64,000 nucleotides of DNA from contig NC_044495.1 in assembly GCF_902362185.1 (NCBI RefSeq), forward strand, positions 14,100,711-14,164,710, written 5' to 3'. The notes beneath the pieces are model-generated. The model made no database searches and had not been told where the DNA came from. It saw nothing but the letters and a program-made list of their open reading frames with translations. Source of the stretch: Chanos chanos (taxonomy: Eukaryota; Chordata; Actinopteri; Gonorynchiformes; Chanidae). The translations under genes and the position numbers were made by a program. Below, in pieces: positions 43,977 to 56,344 of this stretch; position 1 is the stretch's first letter; every line of letters begins with the position of its first letter.

Positions 43977-46900
43977 TCACACTCTGATCTGATACCCATT
44001 CATATCTGCAGGGGGCTTCGGCTCCAGAGGTTTCTTTTCTCCCGAGGGCCTAGAAACAGACAGCGGGTCAAATGGTATATTAGTCACGGTCTCTTTTGGA
44101 GTGTGTGGAGCGTCACAAAATATAACTGCACTATAAAATTGCAAATAACACAAGTGTGTATCATAAAACACCAAAAAATAAATAAATAAATAAATAAAAA
44201 TAAAAGTTTAGAAAGGTCTTTAGATCTTAACATCATGGTGTGCTTGGATCTTGAATTTTTCATCACACTAGTGAGTGGCATCGATAAAACGCATATGACA
44301 TTGAAATAGAGGCTGTTGTTGTTTAAATGAATGGTATGAATGAAGTGATGAGTCAGCTGCGTAGTACCGTCTCTCGCTGCGGCTGTTCCTCCGCAGCGGG
44401 CTGCCAGGGTTCCGCAGGGGAGATCCCACGTCTCTCTTCCTGTCTTTGGTGGGTGATGGAGGAGCAGGCTTACCAATCTGCCATGCATGATTAAAATAAT
44501 AATAATATGTATATTACTCCACTGTGGATGCAAGTTTTTTTCAGTCCACTGCATGATCAAAATAAATCTACAAATTAATATCCTATCAACAGAACCTCTA
44601 ACATTATTACCTCCAATGCCTCCAGCTTCCATCCAAACATGACCTCAGTAATGAATACAGCTTTGAACACGTGGTTTGAATTTTCTACCCATATTCAATT
44701 TTGTCAAAATCACATGGTTCTATAATGTGGACACACTGATTAGGGCACAATTGATTTAAAGCACAGAATGAGATCAGACTGCTCTTTTGATCATCATCAG
44801 GCTCAGACAATGCAACTGACACACAGGCAAGTCCATTCAGGCCATTTTCTCATCATGTGACACACAACTTTGTCACTGAAAGACAGCCAGTAGGCTTAGG
44901 GGGAACAGTACCACACAAGACCTACAGCCCCAATGCTCTAATACAGAACCGCACAAAATCATTGTCTCAGTTTCTCCTTTTTCTCGTACATGCCCATCGC
45001 TCCCGATTTCAATATTTTAGGGTAAGGGAAACCCTGAGAGCACCACTGGATTTCGGTCTAGTCCGCAGTGTTGGATATACACACAGACCAGCATCACACA
45101 GTGTGTTGTAATGTGCTGAGGGAGACATTTTGACTATGCTAGGAGAGCTCCACCCCATCTATAATGAAATTACGCGTACTCAGCAAGAGCAGCCCTACCC
45201 ATAAAATACCACACATGAATTGATGAGACTTACTCACGCACGGTGCAAAGCACTGTGGGGAGAGAGTAATCAAAGTAATTCTGTCATCACAAGAGTAGAG
45301 GGTTCGTCAACACAATCAGTGCCTCCTCTCATTGCCACTCAGAATGATGACTGATGAGTGACCATCACAAGTAAAATCATGTGCAGTGAAGAAGAGGAAC
45401 TGCCTGATTGATGCCCTTGTGCTTGTACAGGTTGACTGGTTACTGAAGTTTGTTCCTGTCAGGCAGACTTGACTGGAAAAAAAGACTGTGAAGGTTAGAG
45501 CAAATAGCTTTGTCTCCTCTTCTGTCTGTTATGCTAAATACAAAGTTCATCCACCGCTTTTCTATCTGCGCCAACTATGGGCTGTAGTTCAGCACAGATA
45601 TATCCTAATACAGTTCATACAAGCCCATTTTTCAAAGCATCTGCTTAAGAGTTTAGGAAGTTTGGCCCATCAGCAAGTTTAGTGGGGCCAAACGGAAAAT
45701 CTGTCCTTAACTGTGGACTTGACGCAGTCACATCCTGCCTGAATGTGACTGCTGTATGGAGCAACATCATATTTTGCCTATACGTTGTCCTCGGCAAAGG
45801 AGCTACTTCCAATGTGACCCCACGAGAAAAGTACGTCTTGTTAATTAAACCTCTAAATCCCTAAATGATGGCTTTCCCTGACCTGTGTTTAGATTTTGGC
45901 CCTGAAAACTCATCCCCAGCAAGTTTTGTTATCTTGACCATAATGGCTGTCAGCAGGGCGACGAAATGGAGGCTGATCATAAATCTCCTTAATTGTGTGC
46001 AGCTTTGGCTTGTCCTGAGGCAAGTTGTTCCTCCTGTGGGCAAAAGATTTCACCCCTTCAAATCTACAACTTCTCACCCTCTTCTAATTAAAATAACGAA
46101 CCTCTACAAGATTCACTATGTCTGCCAGTTTAATTATCTAAAAGACAGTATTAGAACTTAATATCATGCTTGTAACTCATGCCTGATAAATCATTTCATT
46201 TTCCAGAACCCCTCCTTACATAAAAGATGTTCCATCTCCAACCTCATATTTATCTACTACAAATTTTAAATAAATCTGGATTTCAAACCCCTCTACAACC
46301 CAGATATTAATGGTCCTAGCCACACAAGAACTGACCACTTCAAGGAACCCAACACTGTCTAAGCCATCCTGTCCTAGACTCCGTACATCTATCTGAACTA
46401 CCCAAAACTAAATGCCCCAACACCCCAGTTCACACAAACCTTCCTTTAAGTCTGCCCCAAAAGTCCCATGTAAACCTCTACTTCTCCAGACCTCCTCACC
46501 TTCAACCTCATGTCACGGGTGTGTCTCTCCAGCTCTCTCTTCAGCTCCTCCTTGGACAGTTTGTCCACCTCCAGCACAGAGTGCTTCCACTCAATCTGTT
46601 CCACGCTGTGCGGGTCATGGGAGACATACTGGCCAATCTTCACTTTTCGCAACGTATGCCAGTAGCCCTGGTAGGCCACCTGGAACTCCTGCAGCAGGTC
46701 AGCGAGAGTTCGATATTCCAGTGGCTTGAACATCAGGTCTTCTCTTCGGCTGATTCCCAGAGCACCAAAACGACCCCCGCTGTGGACCCCTAGTACGATG
46801 TGTCGGAACTGACTCCCTGAGAACTGAGTCTTAAAGCTGATGGGGAATCTCTCCACAGTCGGCATGCTGTTGGTGAGGTAACTTGAAACATGGGTTAAGG

Positions 46901-49900
46901 ACTGTCTGTATTTAATTTGCATTGCATACCATTGATAGTGTAAAACAGTCAAAGAAAGGACTCAGTTGCACTGGTTTACTCTATACTAATACCTGCATTA
47001 TCAAGGCTAGACCCTGAGGTCTTCATGTTTCTATTCTACCGTCAGAAACCAAAATAGCACACAGCTGTCTGTAGAGCATAAACCCTAGACCTGAAATGAC
47101 TCAGTGGAGGCTGCAGATGAACAGACTGACTCATCACAATCCTAATTCTATTCTTTTCCCATTATCTCTTTGTAATGGGAGATTTATCCTCCATGTCCTA
47201 AGCTGAGTCCTTTACAGTAACTCACAGATGTAGAAACATTCTGACATAGGTGGGCTTCACCAGACCACAAACAGTCGGATTGTTTAGACAGATCTGTTTC
47301 AATCATTAAATTTAATAAATCAAAGCCTTTAATGCTTGATCCATTTTCCCAAATCCCGTTTCTTTTTTTTTATACAGTACAATGCCTGAACACCACATAC
47401 TGCACAATATCCATGGAAAACCTCTTTAAGAACACAGATAAAAATGAGAGGTACTGACTAAATTGAAATTGAATAGAAGTCGCATAGAAGTATATGTTGT
47501 TATCCATAGACTTTAAAAGTTTGAAAAGACAGAGTCCTTACTTCAATAAAATGTGTGCTGTTCAATTTGATGGTATTTCATTTAATCAGGATAAAATTCT
47601 TAACTCCCTAATCGACCATGGAGAGATTAGCATATCACTGTCACCTCAAACAAGGATACATTCCAAGAATCACTGCCTCCAGACATTTGATTGGTAGAGA
47701 TTCTCGGGTCATATCCTTGGCAATGTCCATCAACCTAGGAGGAAAGGTAAGCTTGTCATTGCATCCTCAGAGAAAGGTCATACACTTAAGCTTTAAAGAA
47801 ATGACACACTTTATAGATAAAAAATGTACATGCTTGTCATATTTTACTACGTCTTGAATATTCCTTTCATAATTGCAAGTGTTGTGCTGAGCTATCAATT
47901 CCAATGCTTAGATTTATGGCATTTCCATCATCTAGCAACAACTAACTGTGTGTACTGACATAACACGGTGTACATATCCTGTTGTGGGCAGTTATGCTGT
48001 TTAATTTCCCTTTGCTGGTTTCATCATCTGTCCAGTATCATTCCCCAACATATAAACATCCTCTGCTACTTCCTGTTTGCTTACTCAGTGCCCCCAGAGC
48101 AGGGAACGGAAGAAGTGATTCTCTGAAACTTCACAGTCTTATTGGCTAGCGATAAAAATAGGCTGGGTTTGTTTCTCTGTCTGCTAACTGCACCGTGGTA
48201 CATTCACAGCCGTTCGTCTGGTGTACAAAAGCTGAAAACCAATAAAGGTTCAGTCAGAGATATGCTTACGCTGTAAGAGGCCTGTTCTTCTTTATCTCAA
48301 AAAACTGTGTTCCAGTGTGATTGTACCTGGAGGAATCTGTTAAGGACAGAGAGCTGAAAGGACAGATCATGGACGGAGCATAAAAAACGTCACGCACTCA
48401 AGAAGGCTCTTGTCAGAAACAATTCAGCAGCTCCATTTCTCTCTGCTTAGGCAAAAATCTGAAAACAATTTCACTGAAATTATATTTGCTGTTAAAACAT
48501 ATGATGTTCACTCTATGAAAAGCTCATACAGTGAATCTATCAATTATTTCCAGATATAGGACACTACGGAAAATGTTGATATAGGGAAAATGGGCATTTG
48601 AGACAGCCATTTTTAGGTGGTTTATAACCCTAAAATGCAATCTGAGCATGCTATAAAATCCTGGCAAATTCTATCAGCCAATACATGTCATCCACACAGC
48701 CTTGTTGTATACAGCTGTGTTGGTGAGTTTGAAAGATTCAGCACTGGTAAATATTTCAGTGGTCACCATCAGCATCTGCACTTTATCTCAGTGACCCAAT
48801 TTTCCCAACCGCCAACATGAGTTTGCCATAAATGAATAATGTATGACATAAAAAACAGACATAAAGAAGTGGACAGCCATTCCCAAGATAAACACATCAT
48901 AATTTAAGGGTGGAAATCCAGCTGAGATGTGTTCTCTGTTCTAGCCTACAGTGTGCCAGCAGGAAAAAAAATACCAATGAGACTATAAGCATTTCCATGA
49001 ACAATACCAGGACATTGTCTTAATAGATTTCTCTGCTACATTTCAGCTCTAAGGTCATGGCAGCAGTATTAACTCAAACTACACATTATTATAACTGTGC
49101 ACTAAGTGGTTGTAAAACCACGGAAATGTGTCAGAAGCCAGGCATAATGCATGTGACAATAGTCTGGTAACAAAGGACATGATATTACCTCATTATTTGC
49201 TGTATAAGGTATGGTTATTCATAGGGTCTGGATAGCTATCTCAGAACATCACTCATTATCAAAACCTACACATCTTCCATTTCAGTGTAGATGGACAATG
49301 AAGTATCTGTTAAGAGGAAAAAAAGGGATACTGCAAGTCCCTGATGTATCTCTGTATGGCTTCCAGGCGTTGTGGGACACTGGTGGTTGGCTGGTAGGTA
49401 GGCACACTCGGCATTGGAATCTATGGGGTCAGAGGAGAACGGGCTAATGTTAGCACTGCTAGTGCTACTGTCCACAATAGCAGCATTTTCCCTGTGGCTA
49501 GAGAACGTCCACTTGTTCGGTTAAACAGTCCTTCCATTTTACGATGACCAAAACCCCACAGCCAGAATCTTAATTGCCTCCTCACATCTCTCACAAGAAA
49601 CCAATTAAACAAAATGAGAGCATTTTATCTGAGGACAGACAAAGCATTCAGAGAGAGGTAAAACTACTGAAATGTTACGTGGTATTATGAATGTCTATAA
49701 TAATCTTTTAGGCTTTTGTGTGAGAATGTGGTCTTTTTCACTGTTTGTTTTGGAACTGAGATTACCAAAGGGCCTGTAATATCCATGTCTGACTCACACC
49801 CTGTTTCTGCTGGAAAACACGACTGAAACTAGCAACCCATTAGTAATATTACACAGAGATGAGAGTAGAATTCACCAAAGCTATTTCAAATACACCTGTG

Positions 49901-50775
49901 AGGGACCTAAAGAGGTTATAACAATGCCCAAAACTATCAGTGTAGGATACTGAATATTTCTGCAGTCTCAGAAATATGCCCCTACAGAATTCTGAATCCC
50001 ATTAAGTTTGTTTTATATACAATGTATTTTATGGGGCTATATGTCTTCTTGAAAGCTCTAATGCATGCCCATCCACATTTAAAATTATTGATTTGTTTTA
50101 CTGCAGTGTATTAATGTGGAATGTGCATTTCAGAAGCAGCTCTGAGCTCTGTATTAAGTATCAACGTTGTGCATTTTTTGGCAGAGGTTTGTGTTAAGCT
50201 GTAGTTGTAAGGCTGCAAAATTGTATGCAGGTGTGCACTGTCTAGCGGATGTTCATCTTAATAATCCTAAATCGTAATAATTTCATGGACATTAAACAGT
50301 TATCGTATTGTCTTAACTGCGCCCTGTGTGGAAGATGGCATCTCTGACCCTAATTTTGTACTGCTTCTGGCTGTTTTGCCGATGCTCCTAGATCAGCTGA
50401 GACTATGGAGACTATGTGAAATACCTTAGGCAGGTCACTGGCTCCCCGAATCTTTTTCGCCACTGCCCCGCCGTCTGGGTGAATCCGGGCTATGTGCTGC
50501 CACATACGCTCCCAAGTCTCCTCGTTGACAGGAAACCCGCCCCGGTTCACTATAAAGGGAACCCCTCCATCTCGCAAGTCTTCTTCTCCTTCGTCCTCTT
50601 GTTCCTCATCTCTCTCTTCCACCCCCTCCAAACTCATGCTAGTCCGAAGCATTGTGACCCCAATCACTCTTGCTCCAGCAGAGGGTTGGCTCAACCTAAC
50701 CTCCGCTCCGGACTTGTCTCTCAGTTTCCGTGGAGATGTACAGTGACGGACACCTCCACAACAGGTGACTGGCAT
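43977..50775 (-). CDS. vash1: VASH1, vasohibin-1 tubulin tyrosine carboxypeptidase
   Basis: Seven coding exons in transcript order: 50775-50425, 49420-49332, 48326-48270, 47734-47660, 46881-46500, 44477-44368, 44049-43977; 378 residues (human 365). It removes the C-terminal tyrosine of alpha-tubulin in complex with SVBP and was first described as an endothelial angiogenesis inhibitor. The joined protein follows human VASH1 closely: EEDLRDGGVPFIVNRGGF, IRGASDLPK, IPMPSVPTYQPTT, YNHTGTQFFEIKK, YLTNSMPTVERFPISFK, SHDPHSVEQIEWKHSVL, and the C-terminus ADMNGYQIRV. The transglutaminase-like catalytic residues are present: Cys183 (LPIKCLEAVILG), His218 (FRHIVLG) and Ser235 (GALGISRRED). Each sits 14 residues after its human counterpart (169, 204, 221). 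The ATG at 50775 is the first after an in-frame TGA; a shorter start at 50652 is possible. Confidence 0.95.
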
Positions 50776-51990
50776 GGGAAGCTCATGACACACTGAGACA
50801 CGAAAATTGAATCATGATCGCCAAACCACCCAAGTTTAAGACATACACAAGGACGCGATCTGTTACAGACTTGAACAGTGGGGTATATTATGTGAATACC
50901 AGAAAAACAACTTACGAAGACAATAATGCAGATCAGAACAGCTCTCGCCACTTGAAATCATCGGCAACTCTATAATCCACACAGCAAGAGTTAACAATTA
51001 GAACCATAATACCGCCATGATTTCTGAAAAGATATGAGATGCTACAAGAAGCCTTAAAAATATTTCTCCTCATCCAAGTTTTCAAAAACAGAAAAATACA
51101 CCAGCCCACTATGCAACTAGAGTAATTTGTATATTTGGATGTGAATTTCTCTGACTTGAAAAGCTTAAACAGATTTCACAATTGCTGCAGGCTAAATCTG
51201 ATTCAACAACTGTTGGTTAGATGAGTGACGTGGTTAAAATACAATACTTCAGCAGCAATTTAATATCGAGGAAACCGTTTGTAATCAGACACTTAAGAAA
51301 CACTACATAACATTGCCAAAATACGAAAAAACAAGAGATCTCTAATGCCGGCGGCGCACAACAGAGGTCATTCAGTTTAGATCAGCGCTACCTCGAACTC
51401 ACGCCAACGTTACATTTCTTTGACAGGGATTTTAGTCAGCGACAGTAATCCATATTTTTTCTGTCCATTCGTATGAAGCTCCTTGTCAGTCCAAGTCATC
51501 GTCCTGGCAGGACGCCTTCAGCTAGCATTCGCACAGAGACTGCTCTCATTCCCGTTATAATACAATGTACTGCGATGACACTCCCATGCTCCCGGTTGGT
51601 GCCGCGCATGCTCCACATAAACCGATTATAACCAGGGTCTCCAGTTGGACGCATAGCAGGCTACTGCAATTAAGCTAATGTCTCTGGTGTCTTAGTAGCA
51701 TTGTAATTAAGCGAGGCGTTATACTCAAAATTAATAAAAATGTTTTGTTAAAAGGCTTTGCTATGAAAAGATTGTATTTAAAATATGTGCCGTTTACCTT
51801 TGTGCTTTGTTTTGCATTTTTCTCTAAATGAAGGCATTTCCAAAACTGCTATTGATGATAGCAGTTAAGCTTTCTTGATACATCTATACTTTTTTATTTC
51901 ATTTGGTGTAAATGAAAAATTACCTCTTTACTTCAGTCAACTCAAAGCAGGTTTACAAAATGCACAGAGAATTCAAATTGTACTGTTAAA
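50776..51990. promoter_or_regulatory. VASH1 5' region and gap before FCF1
   Basis: No coding exon. Bases about 51330-51620 are the most CpG-rich and are the best candidate for the VASH1 promoter and 5'UTR. The stretch from 51680 on is AT-rich and belongs to the FCF1 3' flank. Confidence 0.45.
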
Positions 51991-51992
51991 TA

Positions 51993-51998
51993 TTTATT
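51993..51998 (-). terminator. FCF1 poly(A) signal
   Basis: TTTATT on the plus strand (AATAAA on the minus strand), about 196 bases after the FCF1 stop. Confidence 0.55.
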
Positions 51999-52193
51999 TT
52001 GTATCTTATTCATCCTCAAGCAAGCAGATCAGAAAAAAATAAAAAGGTTTCACTCAAAATTACAAAACATTGTATGAAACTTCCTTGGGGGAGGACAGAT
52101 AAAATGTGTGCAAATGAATGTTAAACATCAACAAATGTGACATCCCAGTTTTGGACTCCACCTTCCTCCACCACAAAATCCATCCTCTGAATA

Positions 52194-54408
52194 TTATAGT
52201 CTCGGAGCACCATAATCGTCTGGCATTCTCTCGATGTTGTACCTGTTAAATAAAAAATTAGCAGTACAGGACGAGAAACAACTCATTTAGCAAATAGCAC
52301 AGGATATCAGACTGTTAACCATCGATGACTCTGGACTGATGAATATACAGCATCATAGTTAAAACATTGATTCTGCCATCAGTGGACAACAACGGTTCTC
52401 TGACTAATTGAACACACACACACTGCTTTGAAATATATTTTCCAGAGATTACAAGAAGAAACTAAACATCAAAGACGTCTCCACTCAACAGGACCATGCA
52501 CAATTTGACCTCATCCATACCGGCATGGCTTTACTATAAATGTAGGGGAGTACTGGTGACATGATTATCTTTGTGGTAAAATCTCATTAGGATTCAATCC
52601 TTTCGTACTGAATGCATTTTCCATCATATTTGTCAGATATACAACTTGCTTGGGATACTAGCTGTGCCAGTAAAATGTTAAACAGTAAAGTAACAGAAGT
52701 AAACCAGTGCTTTCTTCAAAATCTGTCTTGTGTAAAGAAAATTCTCTCTCAGTAAGCACACATATTTGCATCAGTACTGTTTAAACACCCTGCAAACGTA
52801 CAAAGCTATTGTCACAAAGTTCTCAAGGCTGAAGCCCTTAACATTCCCGCTTTCCTTACCTGTGATTTGAAATGTACATGATTGGAACCCCTGGAATTTT
52901 ACGAATCCGTCTTTTCAAGTCTCTGTCTACTGTGGCCACAATGTAACACTTGTGCTGGAGAAAATGAGGGATTGTTTATTTGGGATGCTAAACAATATTC
53001 CAGAACAATGATTATGATAAATGTAAGAAAGGTAGAGAAAATGAGACTTGGGTTCACAGACAGATGGCAGTGTTTACTTACTTGTGTTACTCTTTGCACT
53101 AAGCAATCATCAGCATATGTTCCCTTATGTGTGCATGGTAAACGTTCAAACCGGGGATCCTTGGCTATCCTGCAGACATCAGAGGAGAGTGGGAGAGAGA
53201 AACAGAGTAAGGATGAAAGGGGGCATGGGTTAAGTTGGTATACAACTGATGACCCGGAAGAGAGCCTTTCTTTTTTTTTTTTATAATTAAGGCATCGTGT
53301 GGTATGTAGGTAGACTTTGGCCTCCACAACTTTTACACATAAAAGTGAAACATGCATCATTGTTCAAAGTGAATGGTTAAAACAGCCTACTGATATGTGA
53401 GGATGTATGGGCATGCCTGTTTATGTGTGTTAAGAAAGTTCTTACCTCAGTGCAACTCTGTACTTCATTCCCAGTTTCTCAAGTTCAGCCATGACACAGT
53501 CTGTGATGCAAGGAATACCTTAAAACCACAAACACAATACACATCATTTCACCATCAGTCAACATTCACAACAAGCCTAACTTAATGGAAGGGTCTGAGA
53601 ACTCACACTTAGCATACAGACAGTCCATCATTGACTGTACTACGTCCAGTTTAGCCTTTATGGAGAAGTTGAAAAAGTTGGTATCCACCAGGATGTGATA
53701 AGGTGGACCAAGCTGAGTGTTGTACTGGAAGAATAGGCATGATGGATATTTTGGCCTGAGGACGACAAAGACAACTGTTATGGTAGTACTGAATTATTTT
53801 TTTTAACTGAAATTGCACTCTGTATGAGTCGATTAGTTCGATGGGTTAAAGACAGCGTTGGCATTCACATCTTGTAAAGTCAGCGAAACACTTTAACATC
53901 TAGTATATGTTATGGTATACTCACACTTCTTTTTCTTTAATTGCTGAAGGGTCTTCTTTCTTTTTCTGTTGTGTTTTGGCACGATCCTTTTCCTGGCTGG
54001 AAGACATTTGATAAAGTTGCGTTAATTAAGCGCAGAATCGATTCAAAATTCAGACATCAGCTGACCAGGCAAATCCACTGGCCGCTAGTTAGCAAGCCAC
54101 AAACTGTACAAGACTGTGCCATTTAATAACGCACGCTGTCGAAATCTTACATTCTCTGATCTTTTAAGCTAATCATTCTCTTCATTGCAGCATATTTCTT
54201 CTGTTTCTTCTGCTTCCCCTGAAAGAAAGACATGAAAGATCCATGATTAGCAGAGTTCGCCTTGCTAAGTTAACGTATGTATTATTTAATAAACAGCCCT
54301 ATTTCTCAAAGCTAGAAGTCCAATTCGCCATTCCTCGGGAGACACAAATAAAAGCATGATCAAAACCATTATGCCGGTAATTTTAATGCGATGTACTCAG
54401 TTTACCAT
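52194..54408 (-). CDS. fcf1: FCF1/UTP24, PIN-domain nuclease of the small-subunit processome
   Basis: Eight coding exons in transcript order: 54408-54406 (the ATG alone), 54218-54151, 53996-53925, 53755-53607, 53518-53446, 53169-53082, 52954-52860, 52242-52194; 198 residues, the same length as human. FCF1 acts in the nucleolus in early pre-rRNA cleavage (A1/A2 in yeast) that frees 18S rRNA. Visible motifs are the basic N-terminus [16 protein letters not shown]; the PIN-domain acidic residues in [11 protein letters not shown] (Asp72, same number as human), [10 protein letters not shown] and [10 protein letters not shown]; and a CIPCITDC cysteine cluster. It is nearly identical to human over most of its length. 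The final residue is Leu rather than Phe (GAPRL). The first intron follows the start codon directly. It is divergent from AREL1, as in human. Confidence 0.97.
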
Positions 54409-55063
54409 TGCGTAGCGAGGTGAAATTTTTCCTTTTACAAATCCTCGTGTTTCAGTGAGCGACCGCGTCGGATTTTACGTCATCACTAAGCGACAATATG
54501 GCCGGGCCTGTGTCATAGATCACAGAAACAGAGCAGACCGTAATCTGAACTGTAGTTTAATGGAAACGTTTGTCGCGCCATAGGCAGGGAAGCATAGGAA
54601 CGTTGGCTGTTGAACGTCGCAATGATTCGATATTTCTTAATTTGTGGTGGCATAATAAACATGATAATGAAACACTTGTCTGGATACACTGATTGCTCAT
54701 ACCATGTCAAGTATTAGTCCTGAGCACAACGCAAATATTTCATGATTCACGGGCTTTACCAAAATTCTTGAATCGATAGCATTTCATCTACAACGAATTT
54801 TGTTTTGTTACAGGTAAATTTATGATTTTTTCAGAAATACAGACCATTGTTGAAGAATCTTTTTTTTCTTTCTCGCCCTCAATACAAAATGAAAGCAACT
54901 CGCTCTCATCAATACCGTATATGGTCATACCGTCTCAGCGCTTCATGACACTTTCTCTCTGCTCTCGAGTTAACGGTCTGGGTCTCTTTCGTTGTTACCC
55001 CCCACTCGTATTCTGAGCATCTTCCGGTTGTTAATAGAACCTAGCTAGATAAACACTCACAAG
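54409..55063. promoter_or_regulatory. Shared head-to-head promoter region, FCF1 / AREL1
   Basis: The FCF1 ATG at 54408 and a probable AREL1 non-coding first exon (donor caag|gtaag at 55063) flank this interval. Near the FCF1 end lie a CRE/ATF word tacgtcat (54476-54483) and a YY1-like caatatggccgg (54493-54504), both common in housekeeping promoters. No TATA box is evident. Confidence 0.55.
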
Positions 55064-56162
55064 GTAAGATGGATTTGTCGAGTCGATTGTTTATCAGTGA
55101 AAAATAATTGTTATTTGTATGAAAGTGAATGCACAAATAGACCATCAAGTAGTTAAGTAATCTGAATTTGATGTTTTGACTGTAGTTACTGTTAGGCATC
55201 TAGCTAACTTATTAAAGCATTGATATGAGCGTGTTGTGCTAGTGTACCGAGCAATTTAGCTAGCATATGTTCAAAGTAGCGCTGACATTGTTAGCATAGC
55301 CGATAGCCTGCGGTTGGCAAGAAGAGAGGATGGAGGGTTTAAGTCTAGTTGTCGATAGCTCAGTAGTGTAAGGATACAAATTCGATGCTTTAAATGCATA
55401 CGACCGCGATGCATCTTGTGCGTCACTTTAACCAGTCTGAATTCATTCAACCTGTAAGACCTTTTCCTCTTACACTATTAGCTTTAAACCGACTTTCTTA
55501 GCACATTCGCTTTGCAATGTATTCTCCGCTTGCATTTAAAAGTCATTCATAATTATTCTTTAGAAACGCTCAGTGAATTTCGTTGGTTGGTGTCTGTATC
55601 AGTCAGCTACTTTACCATAGTCCTGATTTAATAACAGGTGAATGTTGTGTCGGAAATACCGTAGATGAGACTGATAAATACTTTAAATAAATAAAACCTG
55701 TTCGGAGCGTCTGGCTGTTGGGTTGTGGTCTGTCAAAGCAGTGCTGACATCAAGTGTTTGACTATATTCTATTCAAATGGGGATTGTGTCATCATGGTGT
55801 CAAATGCCCCTTACAAAGCCAAGGACACAGGGATGAACAGGGCAACTAAGACCATCCAGTCTGTTCACTGAGCCTTTAAAAACTCAGCAGAATGTGTCGC
55901 AATGAAGAGAACTTTTGAATTAATGTTACACTTATGACCTGGTTCATTCATATTTCATGTATCTAGATTGCCTAATACTATAACCCGACACCCACTCTCT
56001 GGCACTTATAAATATTAACACATTTGTTGGCTGTGCTGTAACAGTGTATATGTCAGAAAAAGAAGAGAGCGAGCCTAGTGCATGCTTGCCTATTTAATTC
56101 AGTTCTGTTAACAGACCCCCGCTTTATGACTAAACTGTGTCATGTGTATCATATTTCTACAG
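55064..56162 (+). other. AREL1 5' intron (probable)
   Basis: Bounded by a plausible donor after 55063 and an acceptor atttctacag ending at 56162. AT-rich, with no coding exon or named repeat. Confidence 0.5.
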
Positions 56163-56281
56163 CAGAGGCATCAAAGGACTTTTGAGAATACAGAGGAAAA
56201 TGCTCTGAGGAAGGTTTTTTTTTTTTTTTTTTTTGACTGTGTAAATTGTGAAAGTGAAGCAGAGACGGAGACACGGTTCAT

Positions 56282-56344
56282 ATGAAGTCCAGAAGTATTG
56301 TACGGCCCCTACTGAGGTCTGAGACCAGCATGAGGATGGTCTGA
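56282..56344 (+). promoter_or_regulatory. Upstream ORF overlapping the AREL1 start codon (TGATG)
   Basis: A 20-codon reading frame opens at ATG 56282 and ends with TGA at 56342-56344. The last base of that stop is the A of the AREL1 ATG (56344-56346). Two more in-frame ATGs (56330, 56336) lie inside it. A poly-T tract (about 56215-56234) is in the same 5'UTR exon. The layout suits reinitiation or leaky scanning as a control of AREL1 translation; this is inference. Confidence 0.6.

Noticed and set aside
45865-46161. 98-codon open frame in VASH1 intron
   Set aside because: No similarity to any family I know and no splice context; most likely chance.
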